From Lachnoclostridium sp. UBA903 (GTDB lineage: Bacteria > Bacillota > Clostridia > Lachnospirales > Lachnospiraceae): a stretch of 53,713 nt of DNA. The notes below the pieces were generated by a model that saw nothing but the letters and a program-made list of their open reading frames with translations, did not search any database and was not told the DNA's origin. This document shows positions 33,011 through 41,990 of the stretch, piece by piece (the stretch's first letter is position 1; each line of letters opens with the position of its first letter). A program made the translations under genes and the position numbers. The stretch is taken from the NCBI GenBank assembly GCA_002294045.1, contig DBEP01000108.1, forward strand, positions 1,047 to 54,759, in the 5' to 3' direction.

Positions 33011-35158
33011 ATGTTAAAACCGGGTATGTTTATTAGTGACCGATACGAAATAATTGATAAAGTAGGCTCCGGAGGTATGGCGGATGTCTATAAGGCCAGA
33101 TGCCACAGGTTAAATCGTTTCGTTGCCATTAAGGTGCTGAAGCCGGAATATAGTGATGACAAGAATTTTGTTAAGAAATTCAGGGGTGAAGCACAATCGG
33201 CGGCAGGATTATCCCACCCGAATATTGTAAACGTATATGATGTCGGTGATGACAATGGGCTTCATTATATTGTTATGGAGCTGGTAGAGGGTATAACCCT
33301 GAAAAACTTTATTGAAAGAAAAGGAAAACTGGAGGTTAAGGAAGCTGTCGGTATCGCAATTCAGATTGCAATGGGTATGGAAGCCGCACATATGAATCAT
33401 ATCATTCACAGGGATATAAAACCTCAGAACATAATTATATCCAGAGAAGGAAAAGTCAAGGTAACGGATTTCGGTATCGCTAAAGCAACCAATTCCAATA
33501 CCATAACTTCTAATGCCATGGGCTCCGTGCATTATCTTTCCCCGGAACAGGCCAGAGGCGGTTACAGCGATGAAAAAAGCGATATTTATTCTTTAGGTGT
33601 AACTTTATATGAGATGCTCTCCGGACAAGTACCTTTTGCCGGAGATAATACGGTTTCCGTGGCCTTGCTCCATATTCAGGGGGAAGCGGCGCCTCTTCGT
33701 GAGATTGATCCGAATATACCCCTTAGCGTGGACCGTATCGTACAAAAATGTATGCAGAAAAAGCCGGAGAGAAGATATCTGACTGCTTCTGAACTAATAT
33801 CCGATTTAAAGCGTTCCATTTCCAATCCCAACGGCGACTTTGTGGTGATTCCGGCTGCGACAGTCAGTGATTCCCCTACCATCACCATTTCCGAGGATGA
33901 GGTTAACCACATTAAAAGCGCAACCAAAATGCCGGGCGCCGGATATGATACTTCAAAAGATATTTTCCAGAATACGGATGCCGGTCCGGACCAGGAGGAT
34001 TCCGAGGAAGAGGAGGAACTTGACAGCGTAGATCCAAGAATAGAAAAGATTATATTGGTGGGGTCCATAGCCGCAGGCGTTATTTTGACCATACTTATCA
34101 TATTTTTTGTTGTCCGTTTCTTTAAATTATTCCCGGGCTCCAATAACGTTCCGGATGACAACACAGTTGTAAGCACCGAGGATACAACTTCCACCACAGA
34201 TGAGACCAGCGAGACCATAATTATTCCATCCGTAGTCGGATTGTTATTAGAGGATGCGGAGAAAATCCTCTATGCCAGGTCGGAATTTTTAGTAATAAAT
34301 CATGAGGAAGAATATTCGGATGATTATGAGAGCGGTAAGGTAATTGAGCAGTATCCGGATGATAAAGCCGAGGTGGCGGCCGATTCCGAAGTGAAATTGG
34401 TTGTAAGCCTGGGACCGGAGCCGTTCAAGATTCCCAACGTATATAATTATTCGGACAGCCAGGCGGTCACCAAGCTGGAAGAAGTGGGCCTGGTAGTGCA
34501 GCATGATTATAAATATAGTGACGAAATCGAAGAAGGCAGAGTCATTGAAACCAATCCGCCCAGGGATACTTCTGTCGTTAAGGGGGATACGGTTATTGTT
34601 ATTGTAAGTAACGGTCCGGAGGTTAAAAAAGTCAAGGTGCCGAATATACTGGGCTTAAGCCAGGAAAAGGCCATTGAGACCCTGGAGGCGGCAGGACTTA
34701 AAAAAGGCGAGATTACCTCAGATTATTCCGAGACCTATAGCGAGGGGCAGGTTATGTCCCAAAGCAAGAGTGAAGGAACGGAAACAGACAGCGGTACTGC
34801 CATTAATTTTGTAATCAGCCTGGGCTCAGGAGTGGTTGATCCGGAGACCTATGAGGCAGATATTATAATTAATGAAAATCCTTTTGATTATCCGGGGGAC
34901 AGCGGAATCGTCAAAGTCCAGCTGACACAGGATGGGCGTACCACAACTCTTTTAAAAGACAATCTGGATTATGACAGCTTTCCGCTGGATTTAGGCACTT
35001 ATTCCAGCAACAGCGGCTCCCAGGGAACACTTTCGCTGCTTATCGGCAGGGAAGTGGATGAAAACGGGGACGGAGTCGTGAATGAAAACGGAAAGTTAAT
35101 AAAATACGACGAATACGACACCTCATGGTCAGTCGGATTTACGCCGGTGGGACAATAA
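33011..35158 (+). CDS. prkC: PASTA-domain serine/threonine kinase PrkC
   Basis: Membrane kinase that senses muropeptides or lipid II outside and phosphorylates proteins inside. It has 715 residues. The kinase domain is about 11-270 (P-loop GSGGMADVY, Lys41, HRDIKPQN at 133-140, DFG at 153-155). An acidic linker precedes a membrane helix (about 346-370). Three PASTA repeats follow (about 403-468, 470-536 and 540-606). A further 110 residues (607-715) follow the last PASTA and are not explained by it. The stop codon overlaps the rsgA start (TAATG). Confidence 0.95.
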   Translation: MLKPGMFISDRYEIIDKVGSGGMADVYKARCHRLNRFVAIKVLKPEYSDDKNFVKKFRGEAQSAAGLSHPNIVNVYDVGDDNGLHYIVMELVEGITLKNFIERKGKLEVKEAVGIAIQIAMGMEAAHMNHIIHRDIKPQNIIISREGKVKVTDFGIAKATNSNTITSNAMGSVHYLSPEQARGGYSDEKSDIYSLGVTLYEMLSGQVPFAGDNTVSVALLHIQGEAAPLREIDPNIPLSVDRIVQKCMQKKPERRYLTASELISDLKRSISNPNGDFVVIPAATVSDSPTITISEDEVNHIKSATKMPGAGYDTSKDIFQNTDAGPDQEDSEEEEELDSVDPRIEKIILVGSIAAGVILTILIIFFVVRFFKLFPGSNNVPDDNTVVSTEDTTSTTDETSETIIIPSVVGLLLEDAEKILYARSEFLVINHEEEYSDDYESGKVIEQYPDDKAEVAADSEVKLVVSLGPEPFKIPNVYNYSDSQAVTKLEEVGLVVQHDYKYSDEIEEGRVIETNPPRDTSVVKGDTVIVIVSNGPEVKKVKVPNILGLSQEKAIETLEAAGLKKGEITSDYSETYSEGQVMSQSKSEGTETDSGTAINFVISLGSGVVDPETYEADIIINENPFDYPGDSGIVKVQLTQDGRTTTLLKDNLDYDSFPLDLGTYSSNSGSQGTLSLLIGREVDENGDGVVNENGKLIKYDEYDTSWSVGFTPVGQ

Positions 35159-36036
35159 TGGAAGGAAAGATTATAAAAGGTATCGCAGGTTTTTACTATG
35201 TACATGTAAAAACGTTCGGTTTGTATGAGTGCAAAGCGAAAGGAATCTTTCGTAATCAAAAGATAAAACCTTTAGTCGGAGACGATGTTATCATTGATGT
35301 CATCGATGAAACGGGGAAAATAGGTAATATAACCGATATTCGGGAACGTAAGAATGAGTTAATACGCCCAGCTGTCGTAAACGTGGACCAGGCGGTGGTT
35401 ATTTTTGCAGCCGCCGAGCCCTCCCCTAACTTAAATCTGTTGGACCGTATTTTAATCCTGATGATAAAACAACAGGTGAGCACGGTTATATGTTTTAATA
35501 AAAAGGATATTGTTACCGAAAAAGAAATTGGTTTTTTAAGAGAAATTTATTTAAAATGCGGCAGACAGGTTATCTTTACGAGTACCTTTACAGAGGACGG
35601 AATCGGGGCCCTGCGTGAATTGGTAAAGGATAAAACCACAGTTCTGGCAGGCCCTTCCGGTGTAGGCAAATCCTCTATTATTAATAAGCTGCATCCGGAT
35701 GCCAACATGGAAACCGGTGTAATCAGTGAAAAGATAAAAAGAGGCAGGCATACCACAAGACACTCGGAATTATTTTATATACAGGACAATACTTTTATTA
35801 TGGACACGCCGGGCTTCAGTTCCTTATATATTCATGATATTGAGAAAGAAGAATTGAAAGAGTTTTATGCGGAATTCCAGGAATATGAGGACAGCTGCAG
35901 GTTCCACGGCTGTGTTCATCTGAATGAACCGGGCTGTTCGGTGAAACAGGCTTTGAGTGACGGAAAGATAAGTAAAATACGTTACGGTAATTACAGAGAT
36001 ATTTATGAAGAATTAAAGAACCGGAAAAAATATTAA
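35158..36036 (+). CDS. rsgA: Ribosome small-subunit assembly GTPase RsgA
   Basis: 292 residues from ATG 35158, overlapping the prkC stop by one base. An N-terminal OB fold is followed by a circularly permuted GTPase: NKKD (114-117) precedes the P-loop GPSGVGKSS (165-173), then DTPG (216-219). A zinc site follows (Cys247, Cys252, His254, Cys260). It matures the 30S subunit; in Firmicutes it is also a PrkC substrate, which fits the gene order. Confidence 0.95.
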   Translation: MEGKIIKGIAGFYYVHVKTFGLYECKAKGIFRNQKIKPLVGDDVIIDVIDETGKIGNITDIRERKNELIRPAVVNVDQAVVIFAAAEPSPNLNLLDRILILMIKQQVSTVICFNKKDIVTEKEIGFLREIYLKCGRQVIFTSTFTEDGIGALRELVKDKTTVLAGPSGVGKSSIINKLHPDANMETGVISEKIKRGRHTTRHSELFYIQDNTFIMDTPGFSSLYIHDIEKEELKEFYAEFQEYEDSCRFHGCVHLNEPGCSVKQALSDGKISKIRYGNYRDIYEELKNRKKY

Positions 36037-36047
36037 GGAGAAGGATT

Positions 36048-36728
36048 ATGTTGAAATTAGCACCGTCAATACTTGCTGCGGATTTTGCCCATTTAGGGAA
36101 TGATGTCCGAAAGGCTGAAGAAGCCGGGGCAGATTATCTCCATATTGATGTCATGGATGGAGCCTTTGTGCCGAGTATATCTTTTGGCATACCGGTTATT
36201 CAGGCCGTACGCCCTTTAACGAAGCTTATTTTTGACGTTCATTTAATGGTGGAAGAGCCGATCCGGTATATTGAGGATTTTGTAAAGGCCGGTGCTGATA
36301 TAATTACCGTTCATGCGGAAGCCTGCAGGCATTTAAACCGGACGGTTGCCCGAATCAGGGAAGCCGGTGTGAAAGCGGGTATATCTTTAAATCCTGCAAC
36401 TTCTCTTTCTGTTCTTGAATATGTACTGGAAGATGCGGACATGATTCTTCTTATGAGTGTAAATCCTGGCTTTGGAGGCCAGGTCTTTATTCCGTCTTCT
36501 CTTAATAAAATTGCATCACTGAAAAAAATGGCTTTGGAAAGACACCTGAGCATTGATATTGAAGTGGACGGCGGAATCTCCGTTTCCAATGTAAAACAGG
36601 TAATAGAGGCAGGTGCTAACGTAATCGTTGCAGGTACGGCTGTTTTTGGCGGTGATATAACAAAAAATATCTCTGGTTTTAAAAGTATATTTAAAAGTAT
36701 GGAACAGGAGCCGGCCGGGATATCCTGA
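36048..36728 (+). CDS. rpe: Ribulose-phosphate 3-epimerase
   Basis: 226-residue TIM-barrel enzyme that interconverts ribulose 5-phosphate and xylulose 5-phosphate. Motifs: LAPSILAADFAHLG, HIDVMDGAFVP, FDVHLMVEEP, MSVNPGFGGQ and IEVDGGIS. ATG 36048 has AAGGAG upstream. It lies 11 bases after rsgA, in the usual Firmicute order. Confidence 0.95.
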   Translation: MLKLAPSILAADFAHLGNDVRKAEEAGADYLHIDVMDGAFVPSISFGIPVIQAVRPLTKLIFDVHLMVEEPIRYIEDFVKAGADIITVHAEACRHLNRTVARIREAGVKAGISLNPATSLSVLEYVLEDADMILLMSVNPGFGGQVFIPSSLNKIASLKKMALERHLSIDIEVDGGISVSNVKQVIEAGANVIVAGTAVFGGDITKNISGFKSIFKSMEQEPAGIS

Positions 36729-36787
36729 CCTTTTTAGAGTCATATTTTAAGAGGCATAAATGAAAGATACCGGAATTGGAGCGGATG

Positions 36788-37447
36788 ATGAAACAGAAGC
36801 GTATTTTAATTATAACCGGGGGTGTCATATCAATGGAATTTGCCGGGGAATATCTCAGAGACCAGAAGTTTGATACCGTTATTGCCGTTGACAGCGGTCT
36901 GGTTACAGCCGACAGTCTGGGAATCCCCATTCATTACTTTGTCGGTGATTTTGATTCGGTTCCCCGTGATTTGGCAGAATATTACCGGACAGAAAAAAAA
37001 TCCGTAGCCATTATGGAATATAATCCCATGAAGGATGCGACGGATACTCATATTGCCATAGATTTATGCATGGAACTGTATGGAGATGAAATTGTTATAC
37101 TGGGAGCTACCGGTACCCGGATAGACCATATGCTTGCTAATATTCATTTGTTATATTTACTTCTGCAAAAGAATATAAAAGCATTTATTTTGGATGAACA
37201 TAATAAAATATATCTGATTAATCATAATACTGCTCTTTATAAGAGTGCGCTGCATGGGCCGTTTATATCTCTTCTGCCCTTTACCGAAACTGTGGCGGAT
37301 GTTACGCTTAAGGGGTTTAAATATCCCCTGACTAAGCACACTATGTTAATCGGCGACAGTCTGGGCGTGAGTAATGAAGTGGTGGAAGGACAGGCAGAGA
37401 TTTTATTAAAAGAAGGAATTCTTATTGTAATAGAAGCGAAAGATTGA
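36788..37447 (+). CDS. thiN: Thiamine pyrophosphokinase
   Basis: Converts thiamine to thiamine diphosphate. It has about 219 residues from ATG 36788, with GGAG 6 bases upstream; ATG 36785 and TTG 36776 are alternatives. Motifs GDFDSVP, DATDTHIAID and GATGTRIDHMLANI are those of ThiN. An ATG at 36760 with a fair ribosome site opens a different frame that overlaps this gene for about 40 codons and is probably not meaningful. Confidence 0.92.
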   Translation: MKQKRILIITGGVISMEFAGEYLRDQKFDTVIAVDSGLVTADSLGIPIHYFVGDFDSVPRDLAEYYRTEKKSVAIMEYNPMKDATDTHIAIDLCMELYGDEIVILGATGTRIDHMLANIHLLYLLLQKNIKAFILDEHNKIYLINHNTALYKSALHGPFISLLPFTETVADVTLKGFKYPLTKHTMLIGDSLGVSNEVVEGQAEILLKEGILIVIEAKD

Positions 37448-37460
37448 AAGGAAGACACAT

Positions 37461-38558
37461 ATGAAGTTAGGGATAGTAGGTTTACCAAATGTAGGGAAAA
37501 GCACATTATTTAATTCATTGACGAAGGCCGGCGCGGAATCTGCCAATTATCCATTTTGCACTATAGATCCCAATATCGGAATTGTTGCGGTGCCTGATGA
37601 AAGATTAAAGGTTTTAGGAGATTTATATCATTCGGAAAAAATTGTGCCTGCGGCCATTGAATTTGTGGATATTGCCGGTTTGGTAAAGGGTGCTTCCAAA
37701 GGTGAAGGATTGGGTAATCAATTTTTATCCAATATCAGAGAGGTAGATGCCATTGTCCATGTGGTAAGATGCTTTGAAGACAGTAATATTATCCATGTGG
37801 ACGGTTCTGTTAATCCTATAAGGGACATTGAAACCATTAATCTGGAATTAATATTTTCGGACATAGAGCTTTTAGAGAGAAGGATTGCCCGTAGCTCAAA
37901 AGGGGCCAGAAATGATAAAGCCCTGGCAAAAGAGGTAGAGCTGCTGGAGCGTCTGAAAGCCCATCTGGAAGCCGGCAACACGGCAAAGAGCTTTAAGGCC
38001 GACAGTGAAGAAGAGCTTGTTTTGTTAAACGAATATAATTTATTGACCTATAAGCCGGTAATTTATGCTGCCAATGTTAAGGAAGAAGATTTAGCGGATG
38101 ACGGAGCCGGCAACCCGTATGTGGAGCAGGTACAAGAATTTGCGGGTCGGGAGCAGTCGGAAGTATTTGTAATCTGTGCCCAGATTGAACAGGAAATAGC
38201 GGAGCTTAATGAGGATGAGAAAAAGATGTTTCTGGAAGACCTGGGCCTGAAGGAATCGGGGCTGGAAAAGTTAATCCGCGCCAGTTATAATATATTGGGA
38301 CTGATTAGTTATTTAACTGCCGGACCGAAGGAAACCAAAGCCTGGACAATTGTTAAGGGAACCAGGGCCCCTCAGGCCGCAGGTAAAATCCATACGGATT
38401 TTGAAAGAGGATTTATCCGTGCGGAGATTGTTAGTTATACAAATCTTATAGAGTGCGGCACTTACAATGCCGCTAAAGAAAAAGGCATGGTGCGTTCCGA
38501 AGGCAAGGAATATGTAGTGCAGGACGGTGATGTTATTTTATTCCGTTTTAATGTGTGA
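37461..38558 (+). CDS. ychF: Redox-linked ribosome-associated ATPase YchF
   Basis: 365 residues of the Obg-like family. The P-loop is GLPNVGKST (5-13), with DIAGLVKGAS as switch region. A coiled-coil region follows and a C-terminal TGS domain ends the protein (about 280-365). YchF binds ATP rather than GTP and associates with ribosomes. It lies 13 bases after thiN and 21 before lgt. Confidence 0.96.
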   Translation: MKLGIVGLPNVGKSTLFNSLTKAGAESANYPFCTIDPNIGIVAVPDERLKVLGDLYHSEKIVPAAIEFVDIAGLVKGASKGEGLGNQFLSNIREVDAIVHVVRCFEDSNIIHVDGSVNPIRDIETINLELIFSDIELLERRIARSSKGARNDKALAKEVELLERLKAHLEAGNTAKSFKADSEEELVLLNEYNLLTYKPVIYAANVKEEDLADDGAGNPYVEQVQEFAGREQSEVFVICAQIEQEIAELNEDEKKMFLEDLGLKESGLEKLIRASYNILGLISYLTAGPKETKAWTIVKGTRAPQAAGKIHTDFERGFIRAEIVSYTNLIECGTYNAAKEKGMVRSEGKEYVVQDGDVILFRFNV

Positions 38559-38579
38559 GAAAGTGGTGATTAATTAATT

Positions 38580-39518
38580 ATGGTAATAAGTGCTTCAACC
38601 AGTATCTGGTTTCCTAATTTAGGAATTGAATTAAAAAATGTCGGCTCTTCGATTCAAATCTTTGGTTTTGAGATTGCTTATTATGGTATCATTATCGCAT
38701 TAGGAATGGCAATGGGATATCTGGTAGCGGAATGGCAGGCCAAAAGAACCGGACAGAATAAGGATTTATATCTGGATTTTGCCCTGTATGCAATTCTTCT
38801 TTCCGTAATCGGAGCGAGAATATATTATGTAATCTTTGCCTGGGATGAATTTAAGGATAATCCCATCCAAATCTTCAATATCAGGAACGGAGGTCTTGCA
38901 ATATACGGCGGCGTGATAACGGCAATCCTTACGGCTTTGGTCTACACAAAAATCAAAAAGTATTCCTTCGCGCTTTTGGCCGATACCGGCTGTCTGGGGT
39001 TAATAACCGGACAGATTATCGGCAGGTGGGGAAACTTCTTTAATCGGGAGGCTTTCGGCAAATACACCGACAATCCCTTTGCAATGCTTTTGGATCTTAG
39101 GGATGTAAGCAGTGATTATACCGCTTCGGTTTCTTATTTGACCCAGAAGTATGCCGGCCGGCCGGATGCTCTAAACCGTATTATGGAAATCAGGGATAAC
39201 CCGGTAGTGATAGACGGTATTACTTATATTCAGGTCCATCCCACTTTTCTGTATGAATCCGTCTGGAATTTATGTATTCTGATTCTGCTGGTGGTTTATT
39301 CCAAGCATAAGAAATTTAACGGAGAAATATTTTTATTATATCTGATTGGTTATGGCCTTGGCCGGGTATGGATTGAAGGGCTAAGGACGGACCAGCTGTT
39401 TTTGTGGAATACCCCATTTGCTGTTTCCCAGTTGCTGTCAGCTCTGCTGGTCATAGCAGCCGGAATGTTCCTTGTAATAAAACGTATCTCCTTAAAAAAG
39501 CATAAAAAGATTAGTTAG
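38580..39518 (+). CDS. lgt: Prolipoprotein diacylglyceryl transferase
   Basis: Membrane enzyme that attaches diacylglycerol to the lipobox cysteine. It has 312 residues with about seven helices and the Lgt signature GRWGNFFNREAFG in the middle. The segment between the signature and HPTFLYES is longer than in E. coli, as often seen in Clostridia. It is last in the plus-strand run before the MITE and terminator. Confidence 0.95.
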   Translation: MVISASTSIWFPNLGIELKNVGSSIQIFGFEIAYYGIIIALGMAMGYLVAEWQAKRTGQNKDLYLDFALYAILLSVIGARIYYVIFAWDEFKDNPIQIFNIRNGGLAIYGGVITAILTALVYTKIKKYSFALLADTGCLGLITGQIIGRWGNFFNREAFGKYTDNPFAMLLDLRDVSSDYTASVSYLTQKYAGRPDALNRIMEIRDNPVVIDGITYIQVHPTFLYESVWNLCILILLVVYSKHKKFNGEIFLLYLIGYGLGRVWIEGLRTDQLFLWNTPFAVSQLLSALLVIAAGMFLVIKRISLKKHKKIS

Positions 39519-39579
39519 TACAACGTTCTTAAATTAACCGGACCATTATGCTGGTCTAAATCTCCGATAGCACTGGGTA

Positions 39580-39744
39580 CTAGTGTACTGTCCCGCTCAT
39601 AATTAGCAAACTGCACTGCCTATTTTGCCATCCGCTGCGTTGTCATCAGTCGGCGTAGGAACCACTACGCCTCATTCCTCCGCCTTACGGAGTGACAAAA
39701 TATTCAGCACAGTTTGACTGAAGATGAACGGGACAGCACACTAG
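39580..39744. mobile_element. 165-bp foldback MITE-like element
   Basis: Terminal inverted repeats of 21 bases (39580-39600 and 39724-39744; CTAGTGTACTGTCCCG at the left) match at 19 positions. Next inside, AAACTGCACTGCCTATTTTG pairs with the region ending at AGCACAGTTT (16 of 20). The centre holds two small palindromes (CGTAGG..CTACG; CTCCGCCTTACGGAG). It has no coding capacity. It sits in the lgt-mraZ gap. The transposase that would move it is not in this window. A shorter relative lies at 51111-51202. Confidence 0.8.
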
Positions 39745-39759
39745 AATATGTCTGAATTG

Positions 39760-39790
39760 AAGGAATAGGACCAAATACCTATTCCTTTTT
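39760..39790 (+). terminator. Intrinsic terminator after lgt/MITE
   Basis: AAGGAATAGG (39760-39769) pairs perfectly with CCTATTCCTT (39778-39787), followed by T residues and GTTTT. Confidence 0.8.
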
Positions 39791-39865
39791 GTTTTGTCTA
39801 CATATTGATAAAATTTAACCAATTTATTTATTTCATACAATATCTTGTATTTCATGGATATAAAG

Positions 39866-39908
39866 ATACAAACTGCCAAATAAAACCAGGTCAGTTTGTA
39901 TTTTTTTT
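39866..39908 (+). terminator. Intrinsic terminator just upstream of the mra promoter
   Basis: ATACAAACTG (39866-39875) pairs perfectly with CAGTTTGTAT (39892-39901), and T8 follows. It insulates the division cluster from transcription reading in from lgt. Confidence 0.85.
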
Positions 39909-39920
39909 ATGCAGAAATAC

Positions 39921-39949
39921 TTGATAAATTCCCATAAGTGGTATAAAAT
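39921..39949 (+). promoter_or_regulatory. Promoter of the division and cell-wall cluster
   Basis: TTGATA (39921-39926) and TAAAAT (39944-39949) with 17 bases between; TATAAA two bases earlier is an alternative -10. It is followed at once by the MraZ boxes. Confidence 0.6.
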
Positions 39950-39959
39950 AACCTTAGAA

Positions 39960-39996
39960 GTGGAGTAAAGTGGAGTGAAGTGGTAGCTAGTGGTAG
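39960..39996 (+). promoter_or_regulatory. Four MraZ boxes at 10-bp spacing
   Basis: GTGGAG at 39960 and 39970, then GTGGTAG at 39980 and 39990, repeat exactly every 10 bases between promoter and mraZ. MraZ is known to bind tandem GTGG-type repeats near its own promoter, so this is the likely autoregulatory operator of the cluster. Confidence 0.8.
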
Positions 39997-40012
39997 ACAG
40001 GCGGTGAAATTT

Positions 40013-40441
40013 ATGTTCATGGGAGAATACAATCATACGATTGATGCCAAGGGTAGAATTATTATACCCTCCAAGTTCAGGGAAGCCTTAGGTGATGAAT
40101 TTGTTGTTACCCAGGGTTTAGACGGCTGCCTGTTTGTATATCCTAATGAGGAATGGATGAACTTCGTCACTCAGCTTAAGAATCTCCCCGGAAGCAAAGA
40201 AGCCAGACAATTGCAGCGGTATTTCATGGCCGGAGCTGCCGGCTGTGAAGTGGACAAGCAGGGCAGAATATTAATTCCAAACAAATTAAGGGAACAGGCC
40301 GGTTTGGAGAAGGATATCGTATTTGTCGGGGTTTTAAGCAAAATAGAAATCTGGAGCAAGGAAAAATGGGAAAGCAATAATGATTATGATGATATGGATC
40401 AGATTGCGGAACACATGTCCGAATTTGGATTAAGCTTTTAG
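40013..40441 (+). CDS. mraZ: Transcriptional regulator MraZ
   Basis: 142 residues from ATG 40013; the protein then begins MFMGEYNHTIDAKGR as MraZ proteins do, whereas GTG 39980 would start inside the operator. Two AbrB-like halves each carry DxxGR (DAKGRIIIP near 12, DKQGRILIP near 83). It forms a ring that binds its own promoter repeats and tunes the division cluster. It is first in the cluster, 11 bases before rsmH. Confidence 0.95.
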   Translation: MFMGEYNHTIDAKGRIIIPSKFREALGDEFVVTQGLDGCLFVYPNEEWMNFVTQLKNLPGSKEARQLQRYFMAGAAGCEVDKQGRILIPNKLREQAGLEKDIVFVGVLSKIEIWSKEKWESNNDYDDMDQIAEHMSEFGLSF

Positions 40442-40452
40442 GGGGAATTGGA

Positions 40453-41412
40453 TTGAACACTTTAACAGAAAATTTTAATTTTAAGCACAAATCCGTACTT
40501 TTAGATGAAACAATTGAAATGCTTAATATTAAGCCGGATGGAATATACGTAGACGGTACCCTGGGCGGCGGCGGACATTCCTATGAAATATGCAGAAGGC
40601 TTTCTAAAACGGGCAGATTAATTGGAATTGACCAGGATGAAGCGGCTATCCGGGCAGCAAGTAAACGTCTTGCAGAATTTAGGGAGAAAGCAACCATAGT
40701 CCGCAGCAACTATTCGGATATGAAAAAGATACTTACGGAGCTTGGGATAGAGAAGGCGGACGGAATACTATTGGATTTAGGTGTATCTTCTTATCAGCTG
40801 GATACTCCCGAGAGAGGATTTTCCTATAAAGAAAACGCACCGTTGGATATGCGGATGGATACCAGATATGGCAGAACCGCAAAAGATATTGTAAACGGAT
40901 ACAGTGAATATGATTTATACCGGATAATAAGGGATTATGGAGAAGACAAATTTGCTAAAAATATAGCCAAGCATATTGTAAGGGCGAGAGAGGACAAGCC
41001 CATAGAAACCACAGATGAACTGACAGAGGTTATTAAAGCGGCGATTCCCATGAAACTCAGGATACACACAGGCCATCCTGCCAAGAAGACCTTTCAGGCT
41101 ATTCGGATTGAGTTAAACAGGGAATTGGAAGTTTTAAATAAATCACTGGATGATATGATAGGAATGTTAGCCGATAGCGGCAGGTTATGTATTATAACCT
41201 TTCATTCCTTAGAAGACAGAATTGTAAAAAGCAGTTTCAGAAACAATGAAAATCCCTGTACCTGCCCGCCGAACTTTCCGGTTTGCGTATGCGGGAATAA
41301 AACGAAGGGAAAGGTAATAACCAGAAAACCCATTCTTCCGACGGAGCAGGAAATTACTGAAAACAAAAGATCAAAAAGTTCAAAGCTCAGGGTTTTTGAA
41401 AGACATTTATAG
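40453..41412 (+). CDS. rsmH: 16S rRNA (cytosine-1402 N4) methyltransferase RsmH
   Basis: 319 residues from a TTG start with GGGGGA upstream. SAM motif DGTLGGGGHSYEI, then DLGVSSYQLD, then ITFHSLEDRIVK. Near the C-terminus is CTCPPNFPVCVCG, the cysteine-rich segment common in this family. It modifies the 30S P-site. It is always second in the mra cluster. Confidence 0.96.
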   Translation: MNTLTENFNFKHKSVLLDETIEMLNIKPDGIYVDGTLGGGGHSYEICRRLSKTGRLIGIDQDEAAIRAASKRLAEFREKATIVRSNYSDMKKILTELGIEKADGILLDLGVSSYQLDTPERGFSYKENAPLDMRMDTRYGRTAKDIVNGYSEYDLYRIIRDYGEDKFAKNIAKHIVRAREDKPIETTDELTEVIKAAIPMKLRIHTGHPAKKTFQAIRIELNRELEVLNKSLDDMIGMLADSGRLCIITFHSLEDRIVKSSFRNNENPCTCPPNFPVCVCGNKTKGKVITRKPILPTEQEITENKRSKSSKLRVFERHL

Positions 41413-41429
41413 AATCGAGGGGGAAATAC

Positions 41430-41942
41430 ATGGAGAAAAAAAGACAACGGTATCAACAAAATAATTATACTACCTATGGCAATACTGCAAGAAAGCTTCA
41501 GGTTGTTCCGGATTATCAGAATCCCGAAGAATTAGAGCCGATACGTCGGCCTGCGGAAAAGAAAAGAAGAAAGCCTAAGGCCAATATGGGGATAGACTTG
41601 TTTTCCGCACTTTTTCTTACCATGGCAATCGCAGTAACGCTTTATACCTGCATCCAATACCTCCAGGTGCAGTCACAGGTTGCGGAGCAAAAAAAAGAAA
41701 TTGCTGAAATGGAGCACAGCCTGGTTAAATTACAGAATCAAAATAAAGACGCTTTGGCAAAAATTGATACCTCAGTCGACTTAAAATATATTTATGAAGT
41801 TGCAACAAAGGAGCTGGGGATGGTTTACCCTGACAAAAATCAGGTTATAACCTATGAAAGCAATTTAAGTGATTATGTAAGGCAATATGAAAATATACCG
41901 GAAGAAGCTGATTCTACATTGCTGGATAAAATTTTAAATTAA
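41430..41942 (+). CDS. ftsL: FtsL-like septum protein
   Basis: 170 residues. A basic cytoplasmic N-terminus (1-53, rich in Lys/Arg/Gln) is followed by one membrane helix (about 54-74) and a coiled coil (about 76-105) outside. This is the form and position of FtsL/DivIC-type divisome proteins. Sequence conservation is low, so the name rests on topology and on its place between rsmH and the penicillin-binding protein genes. Confidence 0.85.
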   Translation: MEKKRQRYQQNNYTTYGNTARKLQVVPDYQNPEELEPIRRPAEKKRRKPKANMGIDLFSALFLTMAIAVTLYTCIQYLQVQSQVAEQKKEIAEMEHSLVKLQNQNKDALAKIDTSVDLKYIYEVATKELGMVYPDKNQVITYESNLSDYVRQYENIPEEADSTLLDKILN

Positions 41943-41990
41943 TACGGAGCATATATGTAACTACTAAAGCAATAAATTCGAGGGGGATCT

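Noticed and set aside
36760..36880. Small frame starting ATG 36760 with a fair ribosome site, overlapping thiN
   Set aside because: About 40 codons in another frame with no family similarity. ThiN motifs are complete in the main frame, so a frameshift is not needed.
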